Shown: in pieces, positions 11,006-22,674 of the stretch
How positions within the stretch are numbered: position 1 is the first letter of the stretch
Layout: every line of letters begins with the position of its first letter
Source: Onchidella celtica
Lineage: Eukaryota; Mollusca; Gastropoda; Systellommatophora; Onchidiidae
DNA length: 64,000 nt
Assembly: GCA_963931925.1 (NCBI GenBank)
Contig: OZ007569.1
Coordinates: 66,355,980-66,419,979, forward strand
Direction of reading: 5' to 3'
The notes under the pieces: model-generated
What the model saw: only the letters and a program-made list of their open reading frames with translations
The model's database searches: none
Told to the model about the DNA's origin: nothing
Translations under genes and position numbers: made by a program

Positions 11006-14000
11006 AAACCTATTTATAATGACCACTCGACTACCTCAGGGCGCTACCATCTCAGGTCATGTCGATCCGACCATGCACGTGCCAGGCCGGTCGCGCGCCA
11101 CCCACCCCGCGTCATACTGAGAATGCCGCCCCCCAAGAAGCCGAAGAATGGGCCGACTTCCGTGGAGCAGTTTCTTTCCAAGGAAGAATTGCAGGTAATG
11201 TTAGTGTATGTGACACTGAGGGTTATTGTATGTGATCTTGGGAGTTAGTGTGTGTGTGTGACCTTGCTAGTTAGCGTCTGTGCCACTGGGATTTGCCTAT
11301 ATGACACTAGGAGTTAGTGCATGTAACACTGGAAGTTTAGGCATGTGACAGTGGGCATTGGGGTAAGCGACAGTGGAAGTTAGCGTATGTGACAGTGTGA
11401 GTTAGTGTATGTGACACTGTACTGGGAGTTAGTGTATGTGGCACTGTATTGGGAGTTAGTGTATGTGACACTGGGGGTTAGTGTATGCGACAATAGGAGT
11501 TAGTGTATGTGACAGTGGGACTTGGTGTATGTGACACTGTATTGGAATTAGTATGTGTGACACTGCACTGGGAGTTAGTGTGTGTGATACTGCACTGGGA
11601 GGTAATGTATGTGACAATGGGAGTAAAGTTACTGTATGTGGCACTGTACTGTGAGTTAGTGTACACGTCCATGTGTTGGGAGTTAGTGTATGTGACAATG
11701 GGAATTAGTGTATATGACATTGTGAATTAATGTACTATGTGACACTGGGAATAGATAGTGCTTCAATCGCCCGGCCTCGTGGCGTCAGCTTAATGTCGTA
11801 ATATTGTGGTTAAAATTGTTCAGAGTTTTGCACCAGATGTTAAAAAGCACCAGTCTCTAAATCTTTGGTTACATATTTTCCACCAATATCGCACACCAAA
11901 CATCGGTCCACTTATGTTTCTATAGACGTACGATATTCTCATTTCAACCACAGCCGCTGCTTTATGTCTGGTGGATACTCCAGCCTTTGAAAAAAAACAA
12001 TAACCAAAGAATCGTCCATTCCTCATCTCGAGATAAGAACGCCATAAATGATCTTAGGTGAAGAAGAATGATTTTACCAGGTGACAATGTCCAACACGGA
12101 TTATTTGGAAAGAATTAGCATTTGCCACCTATTTATAATGCAGTTTAGTGGTTGGGGGAATTTGTTCAATGTCAACTGGCAGACCTGCGTTTTCTGTTTT
12201 CAATTGTAGGTTCTTGGAAAAGACAAAAGACCGAGCAGAAAGGAAGGGAACGGCCTCTCCAGAGCCAGCAGAGGCTCCAGTGAAAGCCCTAGCCCCCATA
12301 CCCCTGCCGGACCTTCCCATGGGGAGTCCAGCCCTAAATCCGTGCCGGCCAGTGGTTCCGCCTCACCCGGCAGTGGCGAATATGAGCCGGCCAGTCCGGG
12401 CTCCTCCGGCCATAGGTCATCCACAGAACACCAGGAGACCATCACGGCCGAACCCAAGACCAGAAAAAAATCGAAAGAAGTCCACCATGACGTTTCTTCC
12501 GACTTCCCGAAAGATCCTCCACGCTTGGTTCGCGCCAGCTCTCTCACACCTTCAGCGCAAGCTACTGACAGTGGCCCTCATCCCATACCCAGTTTCTCTC
12601 AGGCTACTTCTTCCCCCAGCAGTGGAAGTATCCTGGAGCAACTGTTTGCGTCCAGGCCTACAGAGAGAGTCAGCGCGGACAATGGCAGCTCTTACCATGA
12701 CCATCCTTCGTGGCACCACGGCCTGGCCCCAGCGCCTATAGGCCAACCTCAAGTTTTTTCACCCGACGTGCGGCATCCGGGGTTGGGATATAGACTCACT
12801 ACCTCAAATACTCTTGCCTCGCTTGTCACGAGGCCCGCGTGGAATCCGTTCGAACATCCTCGGGCGCTTGGGGCTCCTGGTCAGAGCAACATGCATTTAA
12901 ATATCCGGCCCAGCAGCAGTCTGGACATCCAGGCTCTCCAACCGGCAGCCAGTTTCTCAAACGTACAGCAGCATCATCAACAGCAGCAACAGCAGCAGCA
13001 GCAGCATATAGACGGTCGCTCGATACTGGCTTCTTTGTTCAGCAGCCAGATTAGCTCCGCGTCCTCTGACATGACGTCTCCCCATAGCGACGAGGTGTTC
13101 CTGCTCAAGTCGTCTCCCCCTGGCCGGGCCGGAAGTTGTGCGTCCTCCTACCTCAGCAACCTCATGCGGCAGCCTCTAGCTCTGCACGTGAGTGGTGCAC
13201 GCGGTGGTGCGGTGTCTAGAGTCGGGAACTCGACTCACCGCACCGAGTCCGCGCCAGTCTACCTCCACCCAGCCTTTCAACTACCTCCCTCTACTACCTC
13301 CAGTATCAGGAAAATTAACAGTACCTCATCGCTCTCTATACTCTCCTCCCCACCTCTAGGCAACTCTTGCCTGACAGGACTACCTCGACACAGCAATGCA
13401 AAGACATTTCCCCCTCGGACCTCACCACTGAAACAGTCTCCTCAGGGTCAGACTCAGGCACCGTTCCGTGGCAGCAACCTCAACAGCAACAACAAAAACA
13501 ACAACAGTGAGAACAACAGCGGCAGCTACAGCGCCGGCAGCATCACCAGTAGCAGCTCTATGGTCGGTGGCAATGCCAACAATAACAACAACAACAACAA
13601 CAACAATAACAACGGCAATTATGATAACAGGGATGACATACATCTTCTGGACTTGTCACTCAAGAACAAACATGCCGACTCGTTGAACTCGTCCCGAGAC
13701 AGCACGCTTACCTCGCCCCCAAGGAAACCTTCGATGCTGACAGCGTTGATGGAAGAAACGGCGGGCCAGGTCGAGCAGAAACCCGCCGGGAAGACCAGCA
13801 CTGCGGCCGCAGAGTCGGACGACTCCAACGATTACATCAATGTGACAAGCCCAGTACCCCCAAACTCACTGCTCCGGGCAATGTCTGAGCCCAAATGTTC
13901 GCCCATGACTGTGATGGAAACTCCCCAGCCCTCCTCTTCAGGACTGGCTGGGCTGCTGACATTGAACTCTGGGGCCTTGGCCCCCACAACAAGCCCCATG

Positions 14001-14095
14001 GCTGTGAAAGAAGAAATTGGGGCCTCATCTGTGCCATATGCTCTCGTAGCATGTAAAACCGAGAGACCCTCCCAGGGTTCCGACGCTGACAGCAG
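11006..14095 (+). CDS. Two exons of a disordered, putative transcriptional regulator
   Basis: Exon A is 11006-11194, after the acceptor TTCTTTCATTTCAG, with donor CAG|GTAATG. Exon B is 12210-14095, after TTGTAG, with donor CAG|GTGAGT. Joined, they are in one frame; the first ATG inside exon A is at 11123, but the 39 codons above it are also open, so exon A may be internal. From that ATG there are 652 codons plus two bases. Visible features, numbered from it: a basic PKKPK patch (4-8), repeated hydrophobic motifs SILEQLF (~164), TLASLV (~225), SILASLF (~295), SYLSNLM (~337), SMLTALM (~532), SLLRAM (~577) and GLAGLL (~602), poly-Q (~281-289), poly-N (~481-492), LLDLSLK (~503), which resembles CtBP-binding PxDLS peptides, and VKEE (~623), a possible SUMO site. 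The remainder is Ser/Pro-rich. Such layouts occur in nuclear-receptor co-regulators (RIP140, LCoR) and in long N-terminal arms of transcription factors. No folded domain is present, so I give no name. Later exons are not found in the window. Confidence 0.8.
11195..11755 (+). repeat. Intronic minisatellite starting at the splice donor
   Basis: A unit close to GGGAGTTAGTGTATGTGACA plus CTG, sometimes with an extra TACTG insertion, recurs about twenty times with substitutions. The first bases of the intron (GTAATGTTAGTGTATGTGAC) already belong to the pattern, and a related donor-like GGAGGTAATG occurs inside the array near 11599. The frames of 75-80 residues on both strands here are periodic and not genes. 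Confidence 0.85.
11756..12209 (+). other. Remainder of the intron
   Basis: No repeat or gene was recognised. The 3' end carries a T-rich tract and the acceptor CAATTGTAG that opens the large exon. Confidence 0.6.
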
Positions 14096-15159
14096 GTGAG
14101 TGATGTCATTGTCCTGTCTTCAGCCTTTGTTGACACCTCTGAGCTGAGCTATGTGTTTTATTATTGTATACAACTTTGTTTGTCTGCACAGACATTCCTT
14201 GTTTCTCTTTGTCTCCTGCTATTAGTAATATTTCTCTGTGCCGTTGGTGATGTTTGTCCCTGTTGCTGTTCCTGAACTCTTTACATGGCTTTGCTGTAGA
14301 TGTTACTGTTCATTCTATTGATCTCATTCCTTGTCTTTGTCGTCCCTTTCCTTCCTGTCCTGTGCCCCTTGCGTTACCACAGAACCGACCCAGCCCTTTG
14401 CCCTATATGTTTCGTGTCTGACCTGCCATGCCCGTTGTTACAACTTTGCATCCCTCTCATCACGTTAACCGGGCAGATGTCCCTATTGACCCTGGCATCA
14501 GAAGTCTGGCATCCAGAGAACCAGGATCAAACACCACTTGCATCAGATGGTCATAATGACATCGTGCCTGGGAATGGTTATGGTGACTTTGAAACTGTTT
14601 GATCTTTACAATTATACCAACTCTGCACGATTTGTTTTTGACACAACAATTATACCAGATTGTTGTAAAAAAAAAAAGACGTGTAAAAACTTCTGTTCAC
14701 ATATCCGTGCCTCACTCCGAAAGACAAGACCTCATAATGAGTTTTTGGGGGTTTTTTGGCTTTGACAAAGGTCAGTGAACTGGTTTGTGTAAGATTTTTT
14801 TTCATGTTTACAGGATCTTGCTTTTCATGGTTACGAATTGTTTCATGATGTTGCTATTTTGCAAATTGCATATTTTTGCATGCTGTTAGACAGTGGAGTT
14901 GCGTTTAAATGTGTGTAATGACACCCCCGCATTCCCCACTTACCTGCTGGATGGTTGGTCCTTCGGTCAGTTCTTCATCCATGTTTTAAGTCAGTTCTTT
15001 GTTCTGATAGTCTTACAAGAAGCAAGTAAGCAGGCAGGTACCAGTCACTGCTGCAAGAGCCCTCCAGTCTGTTGCGGGTTCATAATGTCCTTGTTGCTTT
15101 TAGTCAAACTACAGGACAAACAGTTGAAAAAATCATATGTTCAAAATTCAGTTTGTGAG
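14096..15159 (+). other. Start of a long intron, nothing recognised
   Basis: Begins with GTGAGT. No further exon in the same frame or with a recognisable domain was found. The open frames at 14300-14765 are not supported by motifs. Confidence 0.5.
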
Positions 15160-15365
15160 CCCAAATTCAGCCACTAGTTCAGCCAGTCTCTCCAAATTCA
15201 CTCATCTAGTTTAGCCACCCTGTCAGTTTGTCAGTCCAAAATTAAGTCATCTAGTTCAGCCAGTCAGTCAGTTTGGCAGTCCAAATTCAGCCACTGGTTC
15301 AGTCAGACAATCCAAGTTCAGTCATCTAGTTCAGCCAGTCAGTCAGTCTGTCAGTTAGTGCATTT
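15160..15365 (+). repeat. Short degenerate minisatellite
   Basis: Phrases CCAAATTCAGCCACT, AGTTCAGCCAGTCAGTCAGT and CAGTCTGTCAGT alternate about four times with a period near 60 bp. Variation between units suggests moderate age. Confidence 0.75.
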
Positions 15366-16011
15366 GTCCCAGTTCAATCCTTGCCCATCTCCTATCCAAA
15401 TATCACGAAAACCGCTCTTGTAAACCTCCACCTGTCCACAGATCAAACCGTGTCACAAACAGTCGGATTGCTCGGGAAATGAGAACAAGTGTTTACCGCC
15501 AATATCGTGCACCTTGAAAGGTTAAAGGTTTATCATCTGTTTGTCTGGGTGATAAAGTATCAGTTCCCATATCACATGGACCACGTTTTTTTGTACATCA
15601 ACACCTCCATTTCTAAACAAAATGTAAAGTAGAACAAAATAAAACCTTGATAGGCCACGTCACTGGGTTATCTTCCTTGTCGCCCTGACACAGTTCTTCA
15701 AACCTTTAAACTCGCCAGGCCATAACGAGAGAGAGGGAGAGAGAGAGAGAACTAAATAATGTATTCTTATATTAATTACACTTGCATGAGCTTACCACAA
15801 AGCCACTCGAATACAGAACACAGATGGAGTGATATATGAACGCAGGATTTGACTGCGTGCAGTTGTACAGTCAAGCATCTGGTACAAGCGTGTCAATGTT
15901 ATGTAGTTACACAGGAGAGAATTAAGTTTACACCATTAACAGAAAGATTTCTATAGGATGGCAGAGAGAAAACGATATATATCTGGTATAGTGGGGAAGC
16001 TATCATTTGGA
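15366..16011. other. Non-coding stretch, nothing recognised
   Basis: Contains a short GA run at 15727-15750. No exon or mobile element was recognised. Confidence 0.45.
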
Positions 16012-16370
16012 TCACTCGCCTGAAAAAGCTTAAAGAAAATCGCATTGTTAGAGTCGGTTAGACTCTGTGAGAAGTTCAGAACTGCTGTGACTAACCTGCA
16101 CTACTCGCTTGAAAAGGCTTCAAGGAGGTTACTTTGTTGTTGTTGTAAGAAGGTTGGACTCCTGGAAGTGTTCAGAATCACTTTGATTGTCCTGTACTAT
16201 TGGCTTGAAAAGCTTCACGGAGCTCACTTTGTTCGGACTTAAGGAAAAGTTCAGAACCGCTGTGGTGGTCTTGATGTATTCGCTTGAAAAGGCTCCAAAT
16301 AGACAGTTGTAAGTGTTCGAGGGTTGGACTCGGTGAAAAGTTCAAAAGCACTGTAACTACCGTGACCTGG
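16012..16370 (+). repeat. Tandem repeat, about four units of 80-96 bp
   Basis: Each unit starts near TACTCGCTTGAAAAGGCTTC and contains GTTGGACTC, then AAGTTCAGAACTGCTGTGAC. Units start at about 16012, 16102, 16198 and 16277. Divergence is moderate. No stable open frame runs through it. Confidence 0.8.
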
Positions 16371-16849
16371 TGTTATCTAATCAGGGTTGTGAATGGTTGT
16401 TGTCGCCCGGAAAATGTTCCACATCTTGTCATTGTGAATGTCAACTTGTCATTCTTGGGTCACTTTGTTACGAGCAAACTTGCCTCTCTGCGTTGTGTCA
16501 TTTCCGTTTTCTTCCTCTTCGTCATCATCGTCATCATTATCATCGTCGTCGTAATCTCTCTCTCCTTTCTTCGCGTTTCCCTATCTGTCTCTCTCTCTCT
16601 CTCTCTCTTTTCCATGTCAGTGAGAGTGCATATTTATTATTAAGCTGTGTGCTGCACTTGGGCCTATGGACAGGAGGATTCGGCTGTCTCCATCCACCCC
16701 CCCCCCACCTACCCACTACCCATCCCCGTGGCAAACACGTAAGATCAATGACCGTTCACGTAATTGCCTGTGCTATCCCAGACTGAACTCTAAACCCCCG
16801 GGCACACAAACAGACCCAGAGACAGACACCACGATTCTAACGATAATGT
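16371..16849. other. Low-complexity stretch upstream of a LINE tail
   Basis: Holds ATC/GTC triplet runs near 16521-16555, a CT tract near 16585-16608 and a poly-C run near 16697. No gene is seen. Confidence 0.5.
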
Positions 16850-18250
16850 ACATAGTCATCATCATCATTGCCTTTCTCACCCTGGATCAGGGTATAGGCC
16901 ACCAACAAACACTTTCCATCCCTCTCTATCATGGGCCAGCCTCTTTACATTATTCCAAGTCTTTCCGCTTCGTTGCACATCATTTTCTCTGGCTCTTCTC
17001 CACGTTCCGCGCGGCCTTCCTCTTGATCTCTTGCCCTGGGGATTCCAATCCAATACCTTCTTCGCGATGCTGTTTCCTGGCCTCCTGAGAGTGTGGCCGA
17101 TCCATCTCCATCGCCTCCTACCAATTTCCTCTCTGACTGGGCTCTGTCTTGTTCTTTTCCAAACAATTTCATTGCTGACCTTGTCTGTCCATCTGATCTT
17201 AAGTAGCTTCCTCAAACATCTGTTGATGAAAACTTGGATTCTCTTTATGCAGGCCTGGGACGCATTCCAAGTCTCACATCCATACAACAGGACTGACTTC
17301 ACGTTCGAGTTGAATATCCTCAGCTTTGTTTTTAGAGATATATCCTTGGTTCTCCAAATCTTGCTTAAGGACGTGAAAGCTGCCTGTGCCTTTCCAATTC
17401 GTGCTTTGACTTCTGCCTCTGTTCCTCCCTTATTGTCAATGATACTACCAAGATAGCAGAAGGACTCTACATCTTCCAGTGGTTGATCTCCTACTTTGAC
17501 TTGTTCGCTTGGGGGTGCAACAATTTTTAGGACCTTCGACTTCGCAGGATGTATCCTCAATCCGATAGATTCTGAAATTTTGTTTAGAGCTGTAGTCTTT
17601 GCTTGCATCTGGTCGTGTGTGTGCGACAATAGTGCCAAGTCATCTGCAAAATCTAGATCGTCCAGCTGTGTCCATGGGGTCCATTGTATGCCATTTCTTC
17701 CTCCATTGGTGGTTTCTTTCATAAGCCAATCAATCACCAGAATAAACAGAAATGGGGACAGCAAACAACCCTGCCTAACACCAGTCTTGATATCAAAGCT
17801 GTCAGTAAGCTCACCATCGTGTACAACTCTGCAACTTGTCCCCTCGTACATGCTCTTGATAAGATTCACCATCTTCTCTGGGATTCCATAATGTCTCAAT
17901 ATTCTCCACAGCGTTTCTCTATCGATGCTATCAAAGGCCTTCTCGTAGTCAAGGAAGTTCACTATCAGTTGGGAGTTCCACTCTAGCGACTGCTCTACTA
18001 TAATTCTCAGCGTGGCGATCTGGTCGGTGGTTGATCGATTACTCCTGAAACCAGCTTGCTCCTCACGAAGTTTTGGGTCTGTTGCATTCTGTATTCGCTT
18101 GAGAATAATCCGATTGAAAACCTTTCCTGGGATGGAGAGAAGTGTGATTCCTCTGTAGTTACTACAATTGCTGAGGTCCCCTTTTTTTGGGAGCTTCACG
18201 AGGTGTCCTTCCTTCCAGTCCATTAGCAAAACCTCACGCCAAATCTACAC
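16850..18250 (-). mobile_element. RTE-like LINE, 5'-truncated
   Basis: On the minus strand the element consists of reverse-transcriptase coding sequence, then only a few bases of untranslated DNA and an ATG triplet repeat (AATGATGATGATGAC) at 16857-16871. A very short 3' end made of a simple repeat is typical of the RTE clade. The 5' side stops at about 18245 inside the reverse-transcriptase region, so the endonuclease and everything upstream are missing, the usual result of incomplete target-primed reverse transcription. A target duplication could not be found. The unbroken frame suggests a fairly young copy. Confidence 0.85.
16877..18244 (-). CDS. LINE reverse transcriptase, N-terminally truncated
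   Basis: About 455 codons without a stop. Recognisable reverse-transcriptase blocks in order: DWKEGHLVKLPKKGD and NYRGITLLS (finger region), EEQAGFRSNRSTTDQI, AFDSIDRETLW (motif A, catalytic Asp), TGVRQGCLLSPFLF (motif B), FADDLALLS (motif C, catalytic Asp pair) and FCYLGSIID. The C-terminal part has LLYGCETW, a RWIGHTLRR segment and an Arg/Gly-rich RGRPRGTW, as in RTE-type ORF2 ends. An in-frame stop lies directly before the first codon at 18244, where the truncation joins unrelated DNA, so no natural start is present. The enzyme family copies LINE RNA into DNA at nicked target sites; this copy lacks the endonuclease and cannot be autonomous. Confidence 0.92.
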   Translation of the reverse strand: MWREVLLMDWKEGHLVKLPKKGDLSNCSNYRGITLLSIPGKVFNRIILKRIQNATDPKLREEQAGFRSNRSTTDQIATLRIIVEQSLEWNSQLIVNFLDYEKAFDSIDRETLWRILRHYGIPEKMVNLIKSMYEGTSCRVVHDGELTDSFDIKTGVRQGCLLSPFLFILVIDWLMKETTNGGRNGIQWTPWTQLDDLDFADDLALLSHTHDQMQAKTTALNKISESIGLRIHPAKSKVLKIVAPPSEQVKVGDQPLEDVESFCYLGSIIDNKGGTEAEVKARIGKAQAAFTSLSKIWRTKDISLKTKLRIFNSNVKSVLLYGCETWNASQACIKRIQVFINRCLRKLLKIRWTDKVSNEIVWKRTRQSPVREEIGRRRWRWIGHTLRRPGNSIAKKVLDWNPQGKRSRGRPRGTWRRARENDVQRSGKTWNNVKRLAHDREGWKVFVGGLYPDPG

Positions 18251-21200
18251 TAAAAATCTACACTGGAGGTGACTGAGAATGTGCGAAAAAAGAATGGGGG
18301 AGATGAAAAAAGAGATATCATTCTGAACAGGACTTAAGGGTCGAAGATCAAGGTATTGATAATAACCAACAGTTTGGAGGGTGGGAAGCAGGGAAGGCTG
18401 CAGAGGTAGGGGGTATAGAAAAGTAGGAGAGGGGAGGGTGGTGTGGTGTATTCACCGATCATCCTCACAACGCTGGATAAATGGAGTGTGCTAAAGATGC
18501 AGCGGCGAGCCGATCAGACAGCGAGACCCCAGAGTGACACAGTGTCATGTCCCAGCGCTGCGGGCACACAGGAATGAAACTCTACTGCGCAGCTGTTTCC
18601 GACCAGATGTTGCAGCAACTCAAGGTCACCCACATTTTTTATTTTTTTTACCAGGCAGTATTTTTCTTTGTAGAGTACCACCATCATCCATAAAGCTGTT
18701 CCAATGCTCGGCCACTGTCTTCGTCATTCTCTGGCCCCCATTAATCAGATTCACGCTAGCTGTTGTCTGTCAACAAAGAATTGGTCGAGGTTTAGTTGTT
18801 GATGAGGGGTGGGTGTACCCGAGGTGTACCCCGCCAGGACAAAAAAACAGCAACAGTAAAGAAATTGGTAGTGAAGATTTTACTCCTGCACCCCCCCCCC
18901 CTCCCCCCCCCCCTTATTCCTGTTATTTTTTTTTATTTTTTTTTCTTGAAAGCTGAAGGGGGGTCATTTTAATGGAGAAAAAGGGGTGGAGATATTTTGG
19001 AGAGGAGGTGGTAGACTGGAAAGATCCCATGCGCAGATTCGTTAGATGGGAGCTGACACAGGTCATTGAGTTAATCAAGTGTTTCCCACCTGCTTCAAAC
19101 GAATGGGAACCGTTGGCAATATTGTGCTTGTTTGCATATCTTTGCCCCAGGCACCTGAATACCAGCCTTTTTGCAAATTACATTCTAGAACTAGGAAATT
19201 GATATTTCTGAAAAAATATATATAAATAATAGTAATAAATTTTTAAAGATTTAAAAAATTGAAAATTTTTGAATGAATCTGGACTTGTGTTTCTTAATGT
19301 TTGTTGTTGTTGTTGTTGTTTTGTCCTGTACCCCACTCCAGTTTTCCTAAACGAAAATTAAAAACTTGCGGCCCTAGATAATCGGTCAAAGTAAGTAGTA
19401 TATACAAACAGACTTTAAAATTTTATATTTTCAATATGTATACATTCGAAAGAAATTTTAATTAGAATTTTATTTCAAGGTTTATTCACTTGTTTTTTCA
19501 TTTCAGTGGGAGTTAACCAGTAAGGTCGTGCAACTGTGAACGTTCGATATTTTAATCTGAGCTAAACAAGGAAACCATATACATGACATCAACAGAACAA
19601 TTTATCTATACAATTAAATTTAAATACACTATGAAATTAAGATTTCTGTGAGAAGTCTCTACGCCCCAGGCTGAAGACCCACATCCCACCATAATATTGT
19701 CATGGCCCACCATGAGAGACTACAGTGATCTAGTCGTTCCACTTTTAAACGTTCCAGGTCAGAAATTGTTGATTCCAGACATTGCACGTGTGAATAGCGA
19801 GACAAATGGAAGGTCAGCTGTTGCACGAAGTATTTGTGACAATCATAAACATGAAATACTATCAATTCTTTCTCAGTTTCGCTAACAAAATCATTGTCTT
19901 AAATAGTGGCTTAAATCGGATATGATTTGTGAATAAATGGAAGTACAAGCGAAACAAAATGTCGGTGGAATGCAAAATGTATTACGATATAGAATTTCTT
20001 TCGCATTACTCCGTTATTGGAAGTTACAGTAAAGACTGCAGACAGTGTATACTATTTGATTCCAATAAGATGACATAATTATAAATTACAGATATAATTG
20101 TTGACAGCCAGCCTTTGTCATTCACATAATTATATTATGAAACGACAGAATTTGACATGTTGATCACAAAGCGTTTTAATTGTTTTGTCCTGGGATGTCC
20201 AACACGTTTTTCGTAATTTAAGAATTGCACGTTCATCCTCCCCAGCCCTGGAGAGTTGGGTACCTTATGGCATTACCATAGGACCTGTTGTGTGGGTGGG
20301 CAGTGACATGTGCACGTTTTTGTACCGGCAAATTGTTTCTCGCTCCTGTCTGAAATCAAACTGAGAAATTGGGAGTGCCGGGGGGGGGGGGGTGGAGAGA
20401 GACTAAAGTCAGACACTTCCATGTACGTCAAATTGTGAAGACGTAATGCTTCTCCCACGTTTCCAGATCACAATTAGGTTATTTTGCAAGACTTTTGTCC
20501 ACAGCATCAGATTCATGGTGGAAAACAAAATCCGATCTGTCTGCATTTAGAACTCAAAATAACCAAATCACCTATCACTGGACACTGCTTGCCGTTTTTG
20601 TTTGTTTGTCTCTTGTTTGAGTAAATCTGGCTCCAAAACATTTCAGCATTCGGTGTTTAGGAAGAGCATAAAAAAAAACAAATTTATCTCATACGTCAGC
20701 AAGACAGTTCGTTCTTTGCTGGCAAAAAATAGCCCTTGTTCTGTAGTTCTAATTATATCACTGAACAAAGTTGTGGGCGTTTTGTTCAAGGCCGAGGTTT
20801 GACAATATCGTGCTTTTGTATCATGCAATGTCTGAGATTTTCACCGATTAGGAGGATTCACGTGCGAGTCAGAATTTAAATAGATATCCGAGTACATCAC
20901 TGTATTGGTGAAAGTGAAAAATAAAACCGATGCACATGTGATAGTAAACGTGGTTTGTCTAAAAGGTGTGGTCGGCGGCTATCACTTGACGTCGCACAGA
21001 ATGTGGGCTGCACTCAGTTTTTAAATTTTCATGTACCCAAAATAGCGGCCCGGATTGGGACAAACTGCGTCACAGAATGGACAACGTAATGAAACATAAC
21101 AACTTAAAGCTGTTGCAATATGTATAAAAATAATTGTACTCGCAACTGTTGCGTTCGAGATTTGATTCATCATTGTTAAGTGCAATATTCACAATATACA

Positions 21201-21505
21201 GCCGTGCTACGGGAAAAAAAAAGACCTATACGCCAAACTAGGTCAAGTTCACTTTTTAGCAGTATTTTGGAGTCTGCGATGATGATATCTTTCTGTCTGG
21301 ATTGTAATTTCGTATGACTGACAGTTTCTTCTGATCATTAGAAAATGGAAAATGTGTTCACTTTTTAACTGTATGTACATTTTTATATATGTCATCAAAG
21401 GGAGACCTGTAAAATTTATTGTCTAATGTGGGAACTATGAGAGTTGGCAAATTAAATGAGGGAAAATAGAAATTGAGAGAGAATAAAACAGAGGGCCGCC
21501 CGAAA
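18251..21505. other. Non-coding stretch, nothing recognised
   Basis: No exon, RNA gene or inverted-repeat element was recognised. Poly-C lies near 18891-18913, a TTG triplet run near 19302-19320 and a poly-G run near 20382-20391. AT-rich sequence dominates from 19200 on. Confidence 0.45.
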
Positions 21506-21507
21506 TA

Positions 21508-21540
<33 letters not shown>

Positions 21541-21557
21541 GATCTATATATATATAT
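21506..21557. repeat. TA dinucleotide repeat
   Basis: An interrupted (TA)n tract with a GATC interruption. It is able to form a hairpin. No promoter function can be read from it. Confidence 0.9.
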
Positions 21558-22674
21558 TGCATCTCTTCTTAAAGTTTTTTGGTTTTTTTGCGTCTGCGTT
21601 CTTTCTCCAAAGCAAGGCTGTATAAAGGACGAAATAATATTATAAAAACCACAGAAAAACTGTGGGGTCGCAGCAAGGTTTAAAGCAAAGTCAAAAATTG
21701 GCAAAAAGAAAAAGGTGTAAGTAGCAAAGCCTCGCATAAGAAATAATACCCAAACGATTCAATGAAACGGAAGGGAAAAGGGAGGACAGAAAATTCCAAT
21801 ATTTGGGCAAAAAACTTCTTCAAGGAAAAAACAAATTGAACAGATAAAACAATCGAATAACAAACAAACAAACAAAAAAATAGAATATGAAATGTATCAA
21901 GGACGATACATCTGAGAGAGAATTCTGTTTATACAGCGAGAATAGTGTGTCATAACGCTTTGGGAATACGGTACTCCTTAAATAAGAAAGAAACTGAATA
22001 AAATAATGATTGTAATTTATCAAGGTCATAAGCCGAGATCTTAAAGTCAGATAAGTCTGCCAGACTGATGAAAAAAGTCATGGTATGTTGAAAAGTGAGT
22101 CTGGTGCGCACATGGATCATTCTATGGGCGAGCATTTTAGATACTGGCTCCTATTTTTTTTATTATTATTATTATTTTCGCTTTCTTTTTCATATAATTG
22201 TCTGCACGCATTTGTGTGTGAGCGTGCTTGTGCAAGAAAGAAAGAGAAGAGTGCACACGAGTGCATAAGAGTTAACAGTTTCTCCTGTTTACCGCTCCTT
22301 TGATGTTGGTGCACCGATAAACCTGTGGCTTTTTGTGACATTGGTGTGACCTGTCTATACTGAATCAGTAACATTGGTCGTGAGTTTGCAGATCTTGAAA
22401 TATCGTTTTGTATTGTTCTGTCCATGTGTATTTCACCACTGTGAGTGCTTGTGTGTGGGTGAGACAAATGGAATCAGTTGCTAAATTTATAAGCTTGGCA
22501 AGCAAATGGCTTAGTTTTTTGGTGCTCTTGAAAGTTATCCAAAAGCATGTTGTGCAGAGTTAGCCCTTCGTCGACTGCATGCCACTTGCGTCTGTGTTTC
22601 TGTCCTCAAACATTTCCCAGTTTCCATGATTTTTTTATTTTTTTAAAAAGTTTTTTTGTATGTTTGTTTGCTTG
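21558..22674. other. Non-coding stretch, nothing recognised
   Basis: AT-rich with a short ATT triplet run near 22158. No gene or structured element was recognised. Confidence 0.45.
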
